In this document: positions 40,316 to 48,945 of the stretch, piece after piece
Numbering within the stretch: the first letter of the stretch is position 1
How the letters are laid out: the number at the start of each line of letters is the position of its first letter
Source of the DNA: Massilia sp. Root351
GTDB lineage: Bacteria; Pseudomonadota; Gammaproteobacteria; Burkholderiales; Burkholderiaceae_D
Assembly (NCBI RefSeq): GCF_001425045.1
Contig: NZ_LMDJ01000036.1
Span: forward strand, 248,001 to 312,000
DNA length: 64,000 nt
Direction of reading: 5' to 3'
The notes under the pieces: model-generated
The model's database searches: none
Told to the model about the DNA's origin: nothing
What the model saw: the letters and a program-made list of their open reading frames with translations, nothing else
Position numbers and translations under genes: made by a program

Positions 40316-42013
40316 TTATTTCCCCGCCACGGCCACGCCGGGCTTAGCCGGCGCCAGCAGGCGCGGTTCGTTCACGCCGCCCAGCCGGTTCAGCCTGATA
40401 AAAGTCTTCGGCCCCGCGACACCGTCCGCCTTCAAGTTCTGGCTGAGCTGAAATTCGCGCAGCAGGCGCTGGGTTTCCGCGTCCATGGGCCGGTTTTCCG
40501 GCGGCGTGCGGGCGCCGCTCAGCGCCGCCAGGCGCTTGGCCAGCCAGTCCACGTCCGGTCCCTGCTGGCCGGCCGACACCTCGTCGCGCCATGCACGCGG
40601 CGCGCGCCACAGCGTAACGAAGGTGCCGTCAAAGCGGCCGGCCAGCGCCTCCAGCCGCACGGTTTCACGCTTGCCGGCAATTTCCAGCGTGGCGCCCTGC
40701 CCGTCCATCGCAGTCAGCACTGCGTAGCGCGGCGCCACCGGGTCATCGATCAGTTTCAGCACCGCCGGGCGGTCCAGCAAGCGCAAATCGTCCAGGCCGC
40801 CTTTGCCGAACAAGCAGCGCAAGTTCAGTTTCGCGGCGGCCGGGCAGAATTCGCCCGCCGGCACAGCCTGCCCCCACAGCGTAGCCATCTGCCGCAGCGC
40901 AAGCTGGACACTTGCCGCCGCGTTCGCAGCGGCGCCAGCAGCCGGGCTTGCAACCAGGGGCGCACCCGGCGCCGGCTGCAATGCGGCGACTGGCGTGCCG
41001 GAAGCCGCCGGGGGCGGCGGCGTTGCGGCGGAAGGCGCGGCTGCAACCGTCGCCAGCCCCGTCCTGTCAGGCACCACAACCGTCACCGGGTGCGACATCA
41101 GTTGCCAGGCGGCGGTGGCGGTCAAGGCCGCACCCGCCAGCACGCCGGCGGCGACGGCCGGCCACAGGCGCTTGGCCGGCGCCGTACCGGTCTCGGTGGC
41201 GAACACCTCGGCGGCGGCGCGGCGCAGGATGGTGCGCGTGACTTGCGGCGCGTTTTCGACATAGGCGCCCAGCATGGCGCGGTCGCACAGCAGGTTGATG
41301 CGGCGCGGCACGCCCTTGGTCAGCTGGTGAATCTGCGGCATCAGGCTGGCCGGGAACGGCGCCGCGCCAACCGAGCCGGCCACCGCCAGCCGGTGTCCGA
41401 TGTAGCTGCCGGTTTCCGCCACGGACAGCGAACCCAGGTGATAGCGCGCGATCACGCGCTGCGCCAGCTGCTCCAGCTCGGGCCGGGCCAGCATGGCGCG
41501 CAGCTCGGGCTGGCCGATCAGGATGATCTGCAGCAGCTTGCGCTCGCTGGTTTCCAGGTTGGTCAGCAGGCGCAGCTGCTCGAGCACGTCGGCCGACAGG
41601 TTCTGCGCCTCGTCGATGATCAGCACATTGTTGCGGCCCTGCGCGTGGCTCTCCAGCAAGTGCTGGTTGATGCCGTCCACATAGGCTTTGACACTGACCG
41701 CGCCGGCTCCCTGCGGCGCCAGCGTAATGCGGAATTCATCGCAGATCGACAGCAGCAGCTCTTCCACGGACAGCTTGGGATTGAAGATGTAGCCCAGCTG
41801 GCAATTTTCAGGAATCTGTTCCATGAAGCAGCGGCACACGGTGGTCTTGCCGGCGCCGATCTCGCCGGTCAGCAGCACGAAGCCGCCGCCGCTGCCCACC
41901 CCATACAGCAAGTGCGCCAGCGCTTCGCGGTGGCGTTCGCTCATGTACAAATAGCGCGGGTCGGGCGCGATGGAAAACGGCGATTGTTTCAGGTTGAAAA
42001 ATTGCGTGTACAT
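40316..42013 (-). CDS. exeA: ExeA/GspA-like AAA ATPase with peptidoglycan-binding domain
   Basis: A 565-residue protein. The cytoplasmic AAA+ domain has Walker A GEIGAGKTT (50-58) and Walker B VLIIDEAQ (130-137); a sensor-like IGQPELR and KGVPRRINLLCDRAML follow. A TM helix lies at ~283-305. Periplasmically there is an Ala/Pro linker, a domain around 385-480 and a C-terminal peptidoglycan-binding domain (MDAETQRLLREFQLSQNLKADGVAGPKTFIRLNRL). With GspB it opens the cell wall for the type II secretin. ATG 42013 is chosen over an upstream in-frame codon because YTQFFNLKQSPFSIAPDP is the conserved start. Confidence 0.92.
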   Translation of the reverse strand: MYTQFFNLKQSPFSIAPDPRYLYMSERHREALAHLLYGVGSGGGFVLLTGEIGAGKTTVCRCFMEQIPENCQLGYIFNPKLSVEELLLSICDEFRITLAPQGAGAVSVKAYVDGINQHLLESHAQGRNNVLIIDEAQNLSADVLEQLRLLTNLETSERKLLQIILIGQPELRAMLARPELEQLAQRVIARYHLGSLSVAETGSYIGHRLAVAGSVGAAPFPASLMPQIHQLTKGVPRRINLLCDRAMLGAYVENAPQVTRTILRRAAAEVFATETGTAPAKRLWPAVAAGVLAGAALTATAAWQLMSHPVTVVVPDRTGLATVAAAPSAATPPPPAASGTPVAALQPAPGAPLVASPAAGAAANAAASVQLALRQMATLWGQAVPAGEFCPAAAKLNLRCLFGKGGLDDLRLLDRPAVLKLIDDPVAPRYAVLTAMDGQGATLEIAGKRETVRLEALAGRFDGTFVTLWRAPRAWRDEVSAGQQGPDVDWLAKRLAALSGARTPPENRPMDAETQRLLREFQLSQNLKADGVAGPKTFIRLNRLGGVNEPRLLAPAKPGVAVAGK

Positions 42014-42060
42014 GTAGTCCCTGGATGAACGCCCGGCCAAGCCCGCGCTGCGGCCCGCCG

Positions 42061-42549
42061 TCAGCGCAGGGCAGGCGGCAGCGGCTTGAACTTGGCGCAG
42101 TAAATCTTGGCCCTGCGGTCGGCGTACACGATGCGGCTGCCCAGCGCGGCTTGCCGCACCGGAAAGCGCGAATTGTCAATTTTCGCATACCGCAGCCCAT
42201 CCTGGGCAATGATGGCTTCTTCCAGCTTTTCCGGCGTGCTTTCAGCCACCGCGCCAACGAACACCATGGGCCAGCTGTCGTCGCTGACGATCACTTCCAC
42301 GATCTCCTGGCCCCACAGCCGCGCGTCCTCGGTGCGGAACCACCAGGCGCCGCCTTCGCGCTTGTATGGCGGGCCGAAGAACTTGACCATGTAGTCATAG
42401 TAAAAGCGGTTGCTGGTTTCGTCGCGGCACAGCAGGCCACTGCCGATCACCGTGCCGAAAGTGGTGGGCGGCGCAGCCTGCGTTGCCGGCAAGGCCAGCA
42501 GCAGGCTCAGCGCGAAAACGGCTGTCAACGAGGGGGGCAGGCAGCGCAT
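42061..42549 (-). CDS. Secreted hypothetical protein
   Basis: A 162-residue exported protein; signal peptide ~1-25 (SLTAVFALSLLLALPATQA-APP). The mature part has two cysteines (LLCRDE and IYCAKF) and many aromatic residues, with a motif GPPYKREGGAWWFRTEDARLWGQEIVEVIVSDDSWPMVFVGAV. No family recognised. It is adjacent to a small cytosolic protein on the same strand (2 bp) and probably co-transcribed with it. Confidence 0.7.
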   Translation of the reverse strand: MRCLPPSLTAVFALSLLLALPATQAAPPTTFGTVIGSGLLCRDETSNRFYYDYMVKFFGPPYKREGGAWWFRTEDARLWGQEIVEVIVSDDSWPMVFVGAVAESTPEKLEEAIIAQDGLRYAKIDNSRFPVRQAALGSRIVYADRRAKIYCAKFKPLPPALR

Positions 42550-42551
42550 TA

Positions 42552-42737
42552 CTAGATTTTGGACATCCACGCGCGGTTGGCGCTGATCTTGGCCTTGGCG
42601 GCCGCCGGCAACGCGTCATAGCAGCCGGGATACTGCTTCAGCGCGCTCTCGCGCACTTCCTTCTGCAAACCGTTTATCAGGAAGACATAGAGAGTGCCAC
42701 CTTCGCTGGTTTTCCTGGTCCCTATGTATTTGATCAT
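42552..42737 (-). CDS. Small hypothetical protein
   Basis: A 61-residue basic protein with an AAGGAGAATC ribosome-binding site ahead of ATG 42737. Sequence pattern MIKYIGTRKTSEGGTLYVFLINGLQKEVRESALKQYPGCYDALPAAAKAKISANRAWMSKI suggests a small beta-alpha fold. No family recognised. Its stop lies 2 bp before the secreted protein gene. Confidence 0.6.
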   Translation of the reverse strand: MIKYIGTRKTSEGGTLYVFLINGLQKEVRESALKQYPGCYDALPAAAKAKISANRAWMSKI

Positions 42738-42980
42738 GCTGATTCTCCTTCCCGGCTTGGCATGCGCTCCGCCGGCGTCGCTCTGCAACCATTATGACAT
42801 CTCTGGGAGCTTCTAATGGTATTTCGCGTGGCTATGCCGCTACACAACTTAACGGTATGGAACCGGGAAATCTATAGGGCGCCGATAATTGCTGACATTG
42901 GAATTGTGCATTGCGATTATGCGGCTTTTTCAAGCCAATGGCGCTGTATACACTGGGCTCATATTGATGTGGAAACACTT

Positions 42981-43007
42981 CTTCCCTCTTCCCTCTTCCC
43001 TCTTCCC
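42981..43007 (+). repeat. Heptanucleotide repeat just upstream of a ribosome-binding site
   Basis: CTTCCCT is repeated three full times plus CTTCCC. The AAGGAG site of the next gene begins 3 bp later, so changes in copy number would alter the 5' leader. Confidence 0.75.
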
Positions 43008-43022
43008 GCAAGGAGCCAGACC

Positions 43023-43322
43023 ATGAAATCGCTGAAACTGATTGCCGCCCTGACCGTCCTGAGCGCCGCCTCCGCCTTCGCGTCCGACGCGCCCAAGGCC
43101 GAAGCACAAGCCCCGGCCGACGCCAAGCCGGCCCCGGTGCTGCTGGCAAGCGCAGCCACCCCGGCCGCCGCTGCCGGCCTTGCCACCGCCGTGGCCGCCC
43201 CCCTGGCACCGGCCAAAAAAGACATTGGCCGCTCGCGCGCCGAGGTGCAGCGTGAAGCCGTCGAGGCGGTGCGCAACCATGAAAACACCCTGTCCAGGGA
43301 CTTGAGCTTCTATACCAGATAA
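43023..43322 (+). CDS. Small secreted Ala-rich protein (DUF4148-like)
   Basis: A 99-residue exported protein; signal peptide 1-21 (KLIAALTVLSAASAFA-SDA). The middle is an Ala/Pro-rich disordered segment (~25-65). The C-terminal KKDIGRSRAEVQREAVEAVRNHENTLSRDLSFYTR resembles the DUF4148 type of small periplasmic protein common in Burkholderiales. No function known. The AAGGAG site is directly preceded by a heptanucleotide repeat. Confidence 0.75.
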   Translation: MKSLKLIAALTVLSAASAFASDAPKAEAQAPADAKPAPVLLASAATPAAAAGLATAVAAPLAPAKKDIGRSRAEVQREAVEAVRNHENTLSRDLSFYTR

Positions 43323-43486
43323 GCGCCCTGCCCCTGCCTGTGCGGCGCTGCATTTCAGCGCCGCTATTTTGCAGTTGATCCCGCGATTTCGCGCTTTCAT
43401 CCCATTCCGCCTACCGCGCGCTGCTTTTTATCATATTGTTCACACACTTCCCGCCCCCTGGGTGAAAACTACAGTGTGAAAACTAT

Positions 43487-44854
43487 ATGAATAAGCTGAT
43501 CAAACAAACCGCCCTGGCCTCCCTCCTGGTAGCGGGCGGCGCCATCTCCCTGGCCAGCCGCGCGGAAACCGCCCCGTCCAACGCCGTGGCCAATGAAGCA
43601 CGCCCGGTGGCGGCCTTCACGGCCATCGAACTGGCCGGCCCCTACAACGTGGTCATCAAGGATGACGGCGGCCGCGCAGTGGAAGTGCGCGGCACCCGCA
43701 AGCAGCTGGACAACCTGGAAACCATAGTGCAAAACGGCACGCTGATCGTGCGCCCGGTCAAGCGCAACGGCTTTTCCTTCCAGTTCGGCAAGACCGCCGA
43801 ACCGCCCACCGTGCGCATCAGCGCGGCAGGCCTGAAAAGCCTGATTGCAGGCGGCTCCGGCGACGTGCGCGCCGACCTGATCAAGGGGCAGCAATTCGCG
43901 CTCACGGCCAGCGGCTCCGGCGACGTGGAAGCCAGCGGCGCGGTCGGCAACCTGGTGGTGCGCGCCGGCGGCAGCGGCGACCTGGACATGCGCCAGCTGA
44001 AAAGCGGCAGCGTGAACCTGCAGATGAGCGGCTCCGGCGACGTGCAGGCCGGCGCCGTCAGCATGGACCTGAACGCCGAACTGAGCGGCTCGGGCGACCT
44101 GGAAGCCACCGAGCTGCGCACCAACACCGTCAACGCGCTGATGCACAGCTCCGGCAGCGTGACCCTGGGCGGCAGCAGCAAGGAAATCCGCGCCGAGATT
44201 ACCGGCTCGGGCGACCTGGAGGCGTGCGGCCTGGCAGTGGAAAACGCCAGCGCCATGCTGCGCAGTTCGGGCAACGCCTGCATCGCCGGCAACATCAAGA
44301 AATTCGACGCCGAGGTACATGGTTCGGGCGACCTGAGCGCGCGCGGCCTGGCCAGCAACAATGTGCGCGTCATCCTGGACAGCTCGGGCAGCGTGGAACT
44401 GTCCGGCACCAGCAATACGCTGAGCGCCGAAGTGAACGGTTCGGGCGACCTGGACGCCAAGGGCCTGGTGGTGGCGCGCGCCGTCACCCGCAACCGCGGC
44501 CCCGGCAATATCTTCCTCAAGAAGGTGAGCGACTCGCTGGACGCCGAAGTGCGCGGTTCCGGCGAGCTGAAAACCACCGCTGAATGCAAGGACGTGAAAC
44601 TGACCATGAGCGGCCCGGGCCAGGTCCACCTGGACGGCAACACCGCCAACCTGAACGCCCGCCTGAGCGGCTCCGGCAACCTGGAGGCGCGCGGCCTGGT
44701 GGCCAAGCAGGCCGACGTGGTGGTGCGCGGCCCGGGCAGCGCCTGGGTCCACGTGCAGGGCAAACTGAACACCGAGGGCAAGCAGTCCGGTGCGGAAGGC
44801 TCGCGCATGGTGATGATAGATCGCAGCGGCGTACGCCCCAGCCGCGACAATTGA
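43487..44854 (+). CDS. Secreted GIN-domain (DUF2807) beta-helix protein
   Basis: A 455-residue exported protein (signal peptide ~1-25). It begins with the typical GIN-domain start (RPVAAFTAIELAGPYNVVIKDDGGRAVEVRG) and continues as a series of ~20-residue turns ending SGSGD(L/V)EA or SSGSV, giving at least twelve rungs of a right-handed parallel beta-helix. Rungs include SGSGDLEATEL, GSGDLEACGL, GSGDLSARGL and GSGDLDAKGL. Only one conserved Cys pair is seen. Such proteins are periplasmic or surface-attached; substrate unknown. Two to three GIN units appear fused. Confidence 0.85.
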   Translation: MNKLIKQTALASLLVAGGAISLASRAETAPSNAVANEARPVAAFTAIELAGPYNVVIKDDGGRAVEVRGTRKQLDNLETIVQNGTLIVRPVKRNGFSFQFGKTAEPPTVRISAAGLKSLIAGGSGDVRADLIKGQQFALTASGSGDVEASGAVGNLVVRAGGSGDLDMRQLKSGSVNLQMSGSGDVQAGAVSMDLNAELSGSGDLEATELRTNTVNALMHSSGSVTLGGSSKEIRAEITGSGDLEACGLAVENASAMLRSSGNACIAGNIKKFDAEVHGSGDLSARGLASNNVRVILDSSGSVELSGTSNTLSAEVNGSGDLDAKGLVVARAVTRNRGPGNIFLKKVSDSLDAEVRGSGELKTTAECKDVKLTMSGPGQVHLDGNTANLNARLSGSGNLEARGLVAKQADVVVRGPGSAWVHVQGKLNTEGKQSGAEGSRMVMIDRSGVRPSRDN

Positions 44855-44899
44855 CGGTGGAGGCGGGCCTGCGGGTCCGCCCAGCCAGACTTTCCCGAA

Positions 44900-44926
44900 C
44901 GCCCGGCCCCGAGCCGGGCGTTTTTG
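44900..44926 (+). terminator. Terminator after the GIN-domain gene
   Basis: Hairpin CGCCCGGC-CCCGA-GCCGGGCG followed by TTTTTG. Confidence 0.85.
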
Positions 44927-45066
44927 CGTTTACGGTCCCGCCCCCTGAAAATTGGCCTTATGCCAGACCAGATTCAATACCAACGCAACAAAATAATTTA
45001 CCCTTAAAAAACAAAGATATAAGCAATAATTGCCGCCTTGGAAAGCAAGTCCACTTAACCCAAATA

Positions 45067-45085
45067 CAATACCAGTTAAATACCT
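45067..45085. promoter_or_regulatory. Candidate operator upstream of nagK, motif shared with the TonB receptor gene
   Basis: CAATACCAG followed by TTAAA and TACC. The same CAATACCAG-N5-TACC arrangement occurs at 63925-63942 upstream of the receptor gene. Read on the other strand it is GGTA-N6-TGGTATTG, so two GGTA words lie 11 bp apart. It is adjacent to the -35 box, as expected for a repressor. Confidence 0.5.
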
Positions 45086-45086
45086 G

Positions 45087-45115
45087 TTGACAAGCTGGTT
45101 AGGCAACCATATAGT
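45087..45115 (+). promoter_or_regulatory. Sigma-70 promoter of the nagK operon
   Basis: TTGACA (45087-45092) and TATAGT (45110-45115) separated by exactly 17 bp, 24 bp before the nagK ATG. It is the best promoter in the window. Confidence 0.8.
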
Positions 45116-45138
45116 GCCCCACAGCTCCTCACATACAC

Positions 45139-46038
45139 ATGAACATGATCGAATTCTTAATCGGCGTCGATGGCGGCGGCAGCGGTACCCGGGTGCGCCT
45201 GATGCGCAGCAACGGCGCGGCGCTGGGCGAAGGCGACAGCGGTCCTTCTGGCCTGCTGCACGGCATCAAGAACGCGTGGTCCTCGGTCGAGGATGCGGCT
45301 GCGAAAGCTTTCAAGGCCAGCGGCCTGGACTATCCGGCGCGCGAGCGCATCGCCATCGGCCTGGGCCTGGCGGGCGTGCACAACCGCCAGTGGGCAGCCA
45401 ATTTCGTGGCAGCCAATCCCGGCTACGCGGCCGTGGCGCTGGAAACGGACGCCTACACCACCGTGCTGGGCGCCCACCAGGGCCAGCCGGGCGCCATCAT
45501 CGCGCTGGGCACCGGCAGCGTGGGCGAAATCCTGCTGGCCGACGGCAGCCGCAAGGAAGTGGGCGGCTGGGGCTTCCCGGCCGGCGACGAAGCGGGCGGC
45601 GCCTGGATCGGCCTGCGCGCCATCAGCCACATCCAGCAAGTGATCGACGGCCGCGCCGAAGGCGGCGCCTTCGCGGCCACTGTCATCAATGCCTGCGGGG
45701 GCGAACGCAACGCCATCCAGGTGTGGCTGGCCAACGCCACCCAGACCCATTATGCGCACCTGGCGCGCATCGTGCTGCAGCACGCGGACACGGACGAGGT
45801 GGCGCGCGCCATCCTGCTGGAGGCGGGCCGCCAGGTAGCCTTGATCGCGCAGGCGCTGGACGCCTCCGGCAAGCTGCCGATCGCGCTGTGCGGCGGCCTG
45901 GGCGAGCCCCTGCGCGCCTACCTGCCATCCCAGCTGCTGCAGCGCATCGTCGCGCCGCAGGGCGACTCGGCCGCCGGGGCGCTGCGGCTGATCCAGCAGC
46001 ATCTGCAGCACTCGCAACAACACCAGACCAACAACTAA
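45139..46038 (+). CDS. nagK: N-acetylglucosamine kinase (BadF/BadG family)
   Basis: A 299-residue ASKHA-fold sugar kinase. Nucleotide/phosphate loops: the N-terminal FLIGVDGGGSGTRVRLM (residues 6-22), LALGTGSVGEILL (~118-130) and GGWGFPAGDEAGGAWIG; adenosine-site GGLGEPLRAYLP. It makes GlcNAc-6-phosphate from imported GlcNAc. First gene of the nag operon, with its own strong promoter and a putative operator 54-72 bp before the ATG. The sugar is inferred from the operon partners nagA and nagB-II; glucosamine kinase is the alternative. Confidence 0.87.
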   Translation: MNMIEFLIGVDGGGSGTRVRLMRSNGAALGEGDSGPSGLLHGIKNAWSSVEDAAAKAFKASGLDYPARERIAIGLGLAGVHNRQWAANFVAANPGYAAVALETDAYTTVLGAHQGQPGAIIALGTGSVGEILLADGSRKEVGGWGFPAGDEAGGAWIGLRAISHIQQVIDGRAEGGAFAATVINACGGERNAIQVWLANATQTHYAHLARIVLQHADTDEVARAILLEAGRQVALIAQALDASGKLPIALCGGLGEPLRAYLPSQLLQRIVAPQGDSAAGALRLIQQHLQHSQQHQTNN

Positions 46039-46062
46039 GCACCCACCAGCAAGGAGCCACCC

Positions 46063-46797
46063 GTGCTAGACCAGTTGAGCGATTTCAGGCCGGACCATGA
46101 AAGCGACACGCCGCTGTACATGCAGCTGGCGAACAAGCTGTCCGACGGCATAGCCAGCGGCGACTGGCGCGCCAACGAGGCGCTGCCGTCCGAACGCGTA
46201 CTCTCTGAAATGCTCGACATCTCGCGGGTCACCGCGCGCAAGGCCATCGACATGCTGTGCGACCGCGGCATGCTGACCCGCAAGCGCGGCTCGGGCACCT
46301 ACATCACGCCGAAACTGGAACAGCCGCTGTCGCGCCTGACCAGCTTCTCCGAAGAGCTGCGCCAGCGCGGCTTCACGGCTGGCTCGCGCTGGCTGCAGCG
46401 CGAGATCGGGGTGGCGGCGCCGCTGGAACTGCTGTCGCTGGGCCTGTCGCCCAACATGGCCGTGGCGCGCCTGAAGCGCCTGCGCACCGCCGACGACGTG
46501 GTGATGGCGATCGAAACCACCACCATCCCGGCCACCTACATGCCCAACCCGCACAGCGTGACGGGTTCCCTGTACGGCTTTTTGGAAGCCAACGGCACGG
46601 TGCCGATGCGCGCGCTGCAGCACATCCGGGCGGTCAACGCGACCACCGAGCAAGCCAAGCTGGCCAACATCCAGCCCGGCGAAGCCATGCTGCATATCAC
46701 GCGCGTGAGTTATCTCGAAAACGGCGCAGCGGTGGAGCTCACGCACTCCTACTGCCGCAGCGATTATTATGAATTTGTAGCGGAGTCGCGCAGATGA
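46063..46797 (+). CDS. nagR: GntR/UTRA-family regulator of GlcNAc catabolism
   Basis: A 244-residue GntR-family regulator. The N-terminal winged HTH (~18-85: LYMQLANKLSDGIASGDWRANEALPSERVLSEMLDISRVTARKAIDMLCDRGMLTRKRGSGTYI) precedes a UTRA effector domain (~95-244). The start codon is GTG (46063) after AAGGAG. Its stop overlaps the nagA ATG (ATGA). Members of this branch bind GlcNAc-6-P or GlcN-6-P and derepress. It is a likely candidate to bind the shared GGTA direct repeats. Confidence 0.88.
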   Translation: MLDQLSDFRPDHESDTPLYMQLANKLSDGIASGDWRANEALPSERVLSEMLDISRVTARKAIDMLCDRGMLTRKRGSGTYITPKLEQPLSRLTSFSEELRQRGFTAGSRWLQREIGVAAPLELLSLGLSPNMAVARLKRLRTADDVVMAIETTTIPATYMPNPHSVTGSLYGFLEANGTVPMRALQHIRAVNATTEQAKLANIQPGEAMLHITRVSYLENGAAVELTHSYCRSDYYEFVAESRR

Positions 46798-47909
46798 GCG
46801 ATGTAACGATCCAAGGCAATATCCTGACCCCGGCCGGCTGGCTGAGCGGCGCAATCTCGTTCGGCGAACGCATCGCCGGCATCAACGGCGCGGCAGTCGA
46901 CCCGCAACTGAACGGCGACGACTACATCCTGCCCGGCTTTATCGACCTGCACGTGCATGGCGGGGCCGGCAAGGACGTGATGGAAGGCGGCGACGCGGTG
47001 CACACCATCGCCAGGATCCACGCGCAGCACGGCACCACCAGCATGCTGGCCACCACCATGACGGCGCCGCCGGAAGACATCGACATCGCGTTGACGGCCA
47101 TCGGCCGGGCGGTGCGCCAGCGCGGCAAGAACGAGGCGCGGGTGCTGGGCGCCCACCTCGAGGGCCCGTACATCAATTCCGGCAAGCTCGGTGCGCAGCC
47201 CAATTTTGCGCGCGCCGCCACGCTGGCCGAAGTGCAGCGCCTGGAAGCCATGGCGCCGCTGCGCGTGATCACCGTGGCGCCCGAAATCGCCGGCCATCTC
47301 GGCCTGGTGCGCGAACTGGCCGACGAAGGCATGCGGGTGCAGATCGGCCACACGCTGGGATCGTACGAAGACGGCGTGGCGGCGCTGGAGCACGGCGCGG
47401 CCGGCTTCACGCACCTGTTCAACGCCATGAGCGGCCTGCACCACCGCGAGCCCGGCATGGTGGGCGCCGCGCTGGCGCACGCCGAATACGCCGAGCTGAT
47501 ACCGGACCTGCTGCACGTGCATCCGGGCGCCATCAAGACCGCGCTGCGCGCCATACCGCGCCTGTACTGCGTCACCGACTCCACCGCCGCCACCGGCATG
47601 CCGGACGGCGAATACATGCTGGGCCGGCACGTGGTCCACAAATGCATGGGCGGCGTGCGCCTGCCCGACGGCACCCTGGCCGGCAGCACCCTCACACTGG
47701 ACCAGGCGCTGCGCAACCTGGTCGGACTCGGACTGGACCTGGCGGACGCCTCGGCCCGGGTCTCAACCAATGCGGCCGACTACATCGGCCTGCAGGAACG
47801 CGGCCGCCTAGCGCCGGGCGCGTATGCCGATCTGGTGGTACTGGATCGCGATCTCAAACTCAAAGCCGTATATATCGAAGGAGAACGTTGTGACCTCAAT
47901 GATGCTTAA
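46794..47909 (+). CDS. nagA: N-acetylglucosamine-6-phosphate deacetylase
   Basis: A 371-residue amidohydrolase that deacetylates GlcNAc-6-P. HVHGGAGKDVME (metal His pair), HLEGPYINSGKLGAQP (Glu ligand), IGHTLGSYEDG, HLFNAMSGLHHREPGMVG and TDSTAATGMPDGEYMLG (catalytic Asp) are all present. Overlaps nagR by four bases and nagB-II by 20 bp. Length typical. Confidence 0.95.
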   Translation: MSDVTIQGNILTPAGWLSGAISFGERIAGINGAAVDPQLNGDDYILPGFIDLHVHGGAGKDVMEGGDAVHTIARIHAQHGTTSMLATTMTAPPEDIDIALTAIGRAVRQRGKNEARVLGAHLEGPYINSGKLGAQPNFARAATLAEVQRLEAMAPLRVITVAPEIAGHLGLVRELADEGMRVQIGHTLGSYEDGVAALEHGAAGFTHLFNAMSGLHHREPGMVGAALAHAEYAELIPDLLHVHPGAIKTALRAIPRLYCVTDSTAATGMPDGEYMLGRHVVHKCMGGVRLPDGTLAGSTLTLDQALRNLVGLGLDLADASARVSTNAADYIGLQERGRLAPGAYADLVVLDRDLKLKAVYIEGERCDLNDA

Positions 47910-48912
47910 AGAAGCCCTGTCCGCCGCTGAATGCGTCGCGCTGCAACTGGCGAACGACGCGGACCGCTACGCGGACCTGGGACGCAAATTGAGGAGCACG
48001 CCCTTCTCGACCGCGCTGACGGTGGCGCGCGGCAGCTCGGACCACGCCTGCAACTACATCGCCTACCTGATCATGGCGCGCCTGGGGCGCGTGGTGGCCT
48101 CGCTGCCGATGTCGCTGGTGACCCTGCACAAGTCGCCGCTGATCACGCGCGACACCTTGACCATCGCCGTGTCGCAGTCGGGCCAGAGCCCGGACGTGGT
48201 CGAGCCGATCCGCTACTTCCGCGACGGCGGCGCCACCACCGTGGCGCTGGTCAACGACATCGACTCGCCGCTGGCGCAGGCCGCCGAGTGGTCGATGCCG
48301 CTGCGCGCCGGCAAAGAGCAGAGCGTGGCCGCCACCAAGAGCTTCATCACCTCGCTGGTGGCCGGTGCGCGCCTGGTGGCGCAATGGCAGAACGACCCGG
48401 AACTGCTGGCCGGCCTGCAGGCACTGCCCGAGTCGCTGAGCAAGGCCACCGAGGCCGACTGGTCGCAGGCGCTGGACGTGCTGGCCCCGGCCAAGAACAT
48501 CATGGTGGTGGGACGCGGCATCAGCTTCCCGGTGGCGCTGGAATCGGCGCTGAAATTCAAGGAAACCTCGGCGCTGCAAGCCGAGGCGTTCAGCGGCGCC
48601 GAGATCAAGCACGGCCCGATGGCGCTGATCGAGGAAGGCTACCCGCTGCTGATCTTCGCCACCCGCGGTCCGACCCAGGCCGGCCTGCTGGCGCTGGCCG
48701 ACGAGATGCGCGGCCGTGGCGCGCGCGTGCTGCTGGCCGCGCCGGACGACGTGGCCCAGCGCGACCTGACCTTGCCGGTGGCCGCCACGCCGGACCTCGA
48801 TCCCATCGTCGCCATCCAGGCGTTCTACGTGATGGCTGCCAAGCTGTCCGCCGCGCGCGGCATGGACCCGGACCGTCCGCGCCACCTGAGCAAAGTCACC
48901 AAGACCAATTAA
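47890..48912 (+). CDS. nagB-II: SIS-domain glucosamine-6-phosphate deaminase, NagB-II type
   Basis: A 340-residue double SIS-domain protein related to the isomerase half of GlmS and to the alternative deaminase NagB-II of proteobacteria. ARGSSDHACNYIAYL and VSQSGQSPDVVEP (sugar-phosphate loop), then GRGISFPVALESALKFKETSALQAEAFSGAEIKHGP. The start is GTG 47890, chosen for an AAGGAG site 6 bp upstream; the ATG at 47899 is also possible. It produces fructose-6-P and ammonia and replaces the classical NagB, which is not seen here. Confidence 0.88.
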   Translation: MTSMMLKEALSAAECVALQLANDADRYADLGRKLRSTPFSTALTVARGSSDHACNYIAYLIMARLGRVVASLPMSLVTLHKSPLITRDTLTIAVSQSGQSPDVVEPIRYFRDGGATTVALVNDIDSPLAQAAEWSMPLRAGKEQSVAATKSFITSLVAGARLVAQWQNDPELLAGLQALPESLSKATEADWSQALDVLAPAKNIMVVGRGISFPVALESALKFKETSALQAEAFSGAEIKHGPMALIEEGYPLLIFATRGPTQAGLLALADEMRGRGARVLLAAPDDVAQRDLTLPVAATPDLDPIVAIQAFYVMAAKLSAARGMDPDRPRHLSKVTKTN

Positions 48913-48945
48913 GCAAGCCAAGCTGCGCCCTGCCCCGGACCATCG

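Noticed and set aside
44958..45060. Possible small ORF or RNA gene in the AT-rich region before nagK
   Set aside because: No start codon with ribosome-binding site and no hairpin of note; it is best read as promoter and leader DNA.
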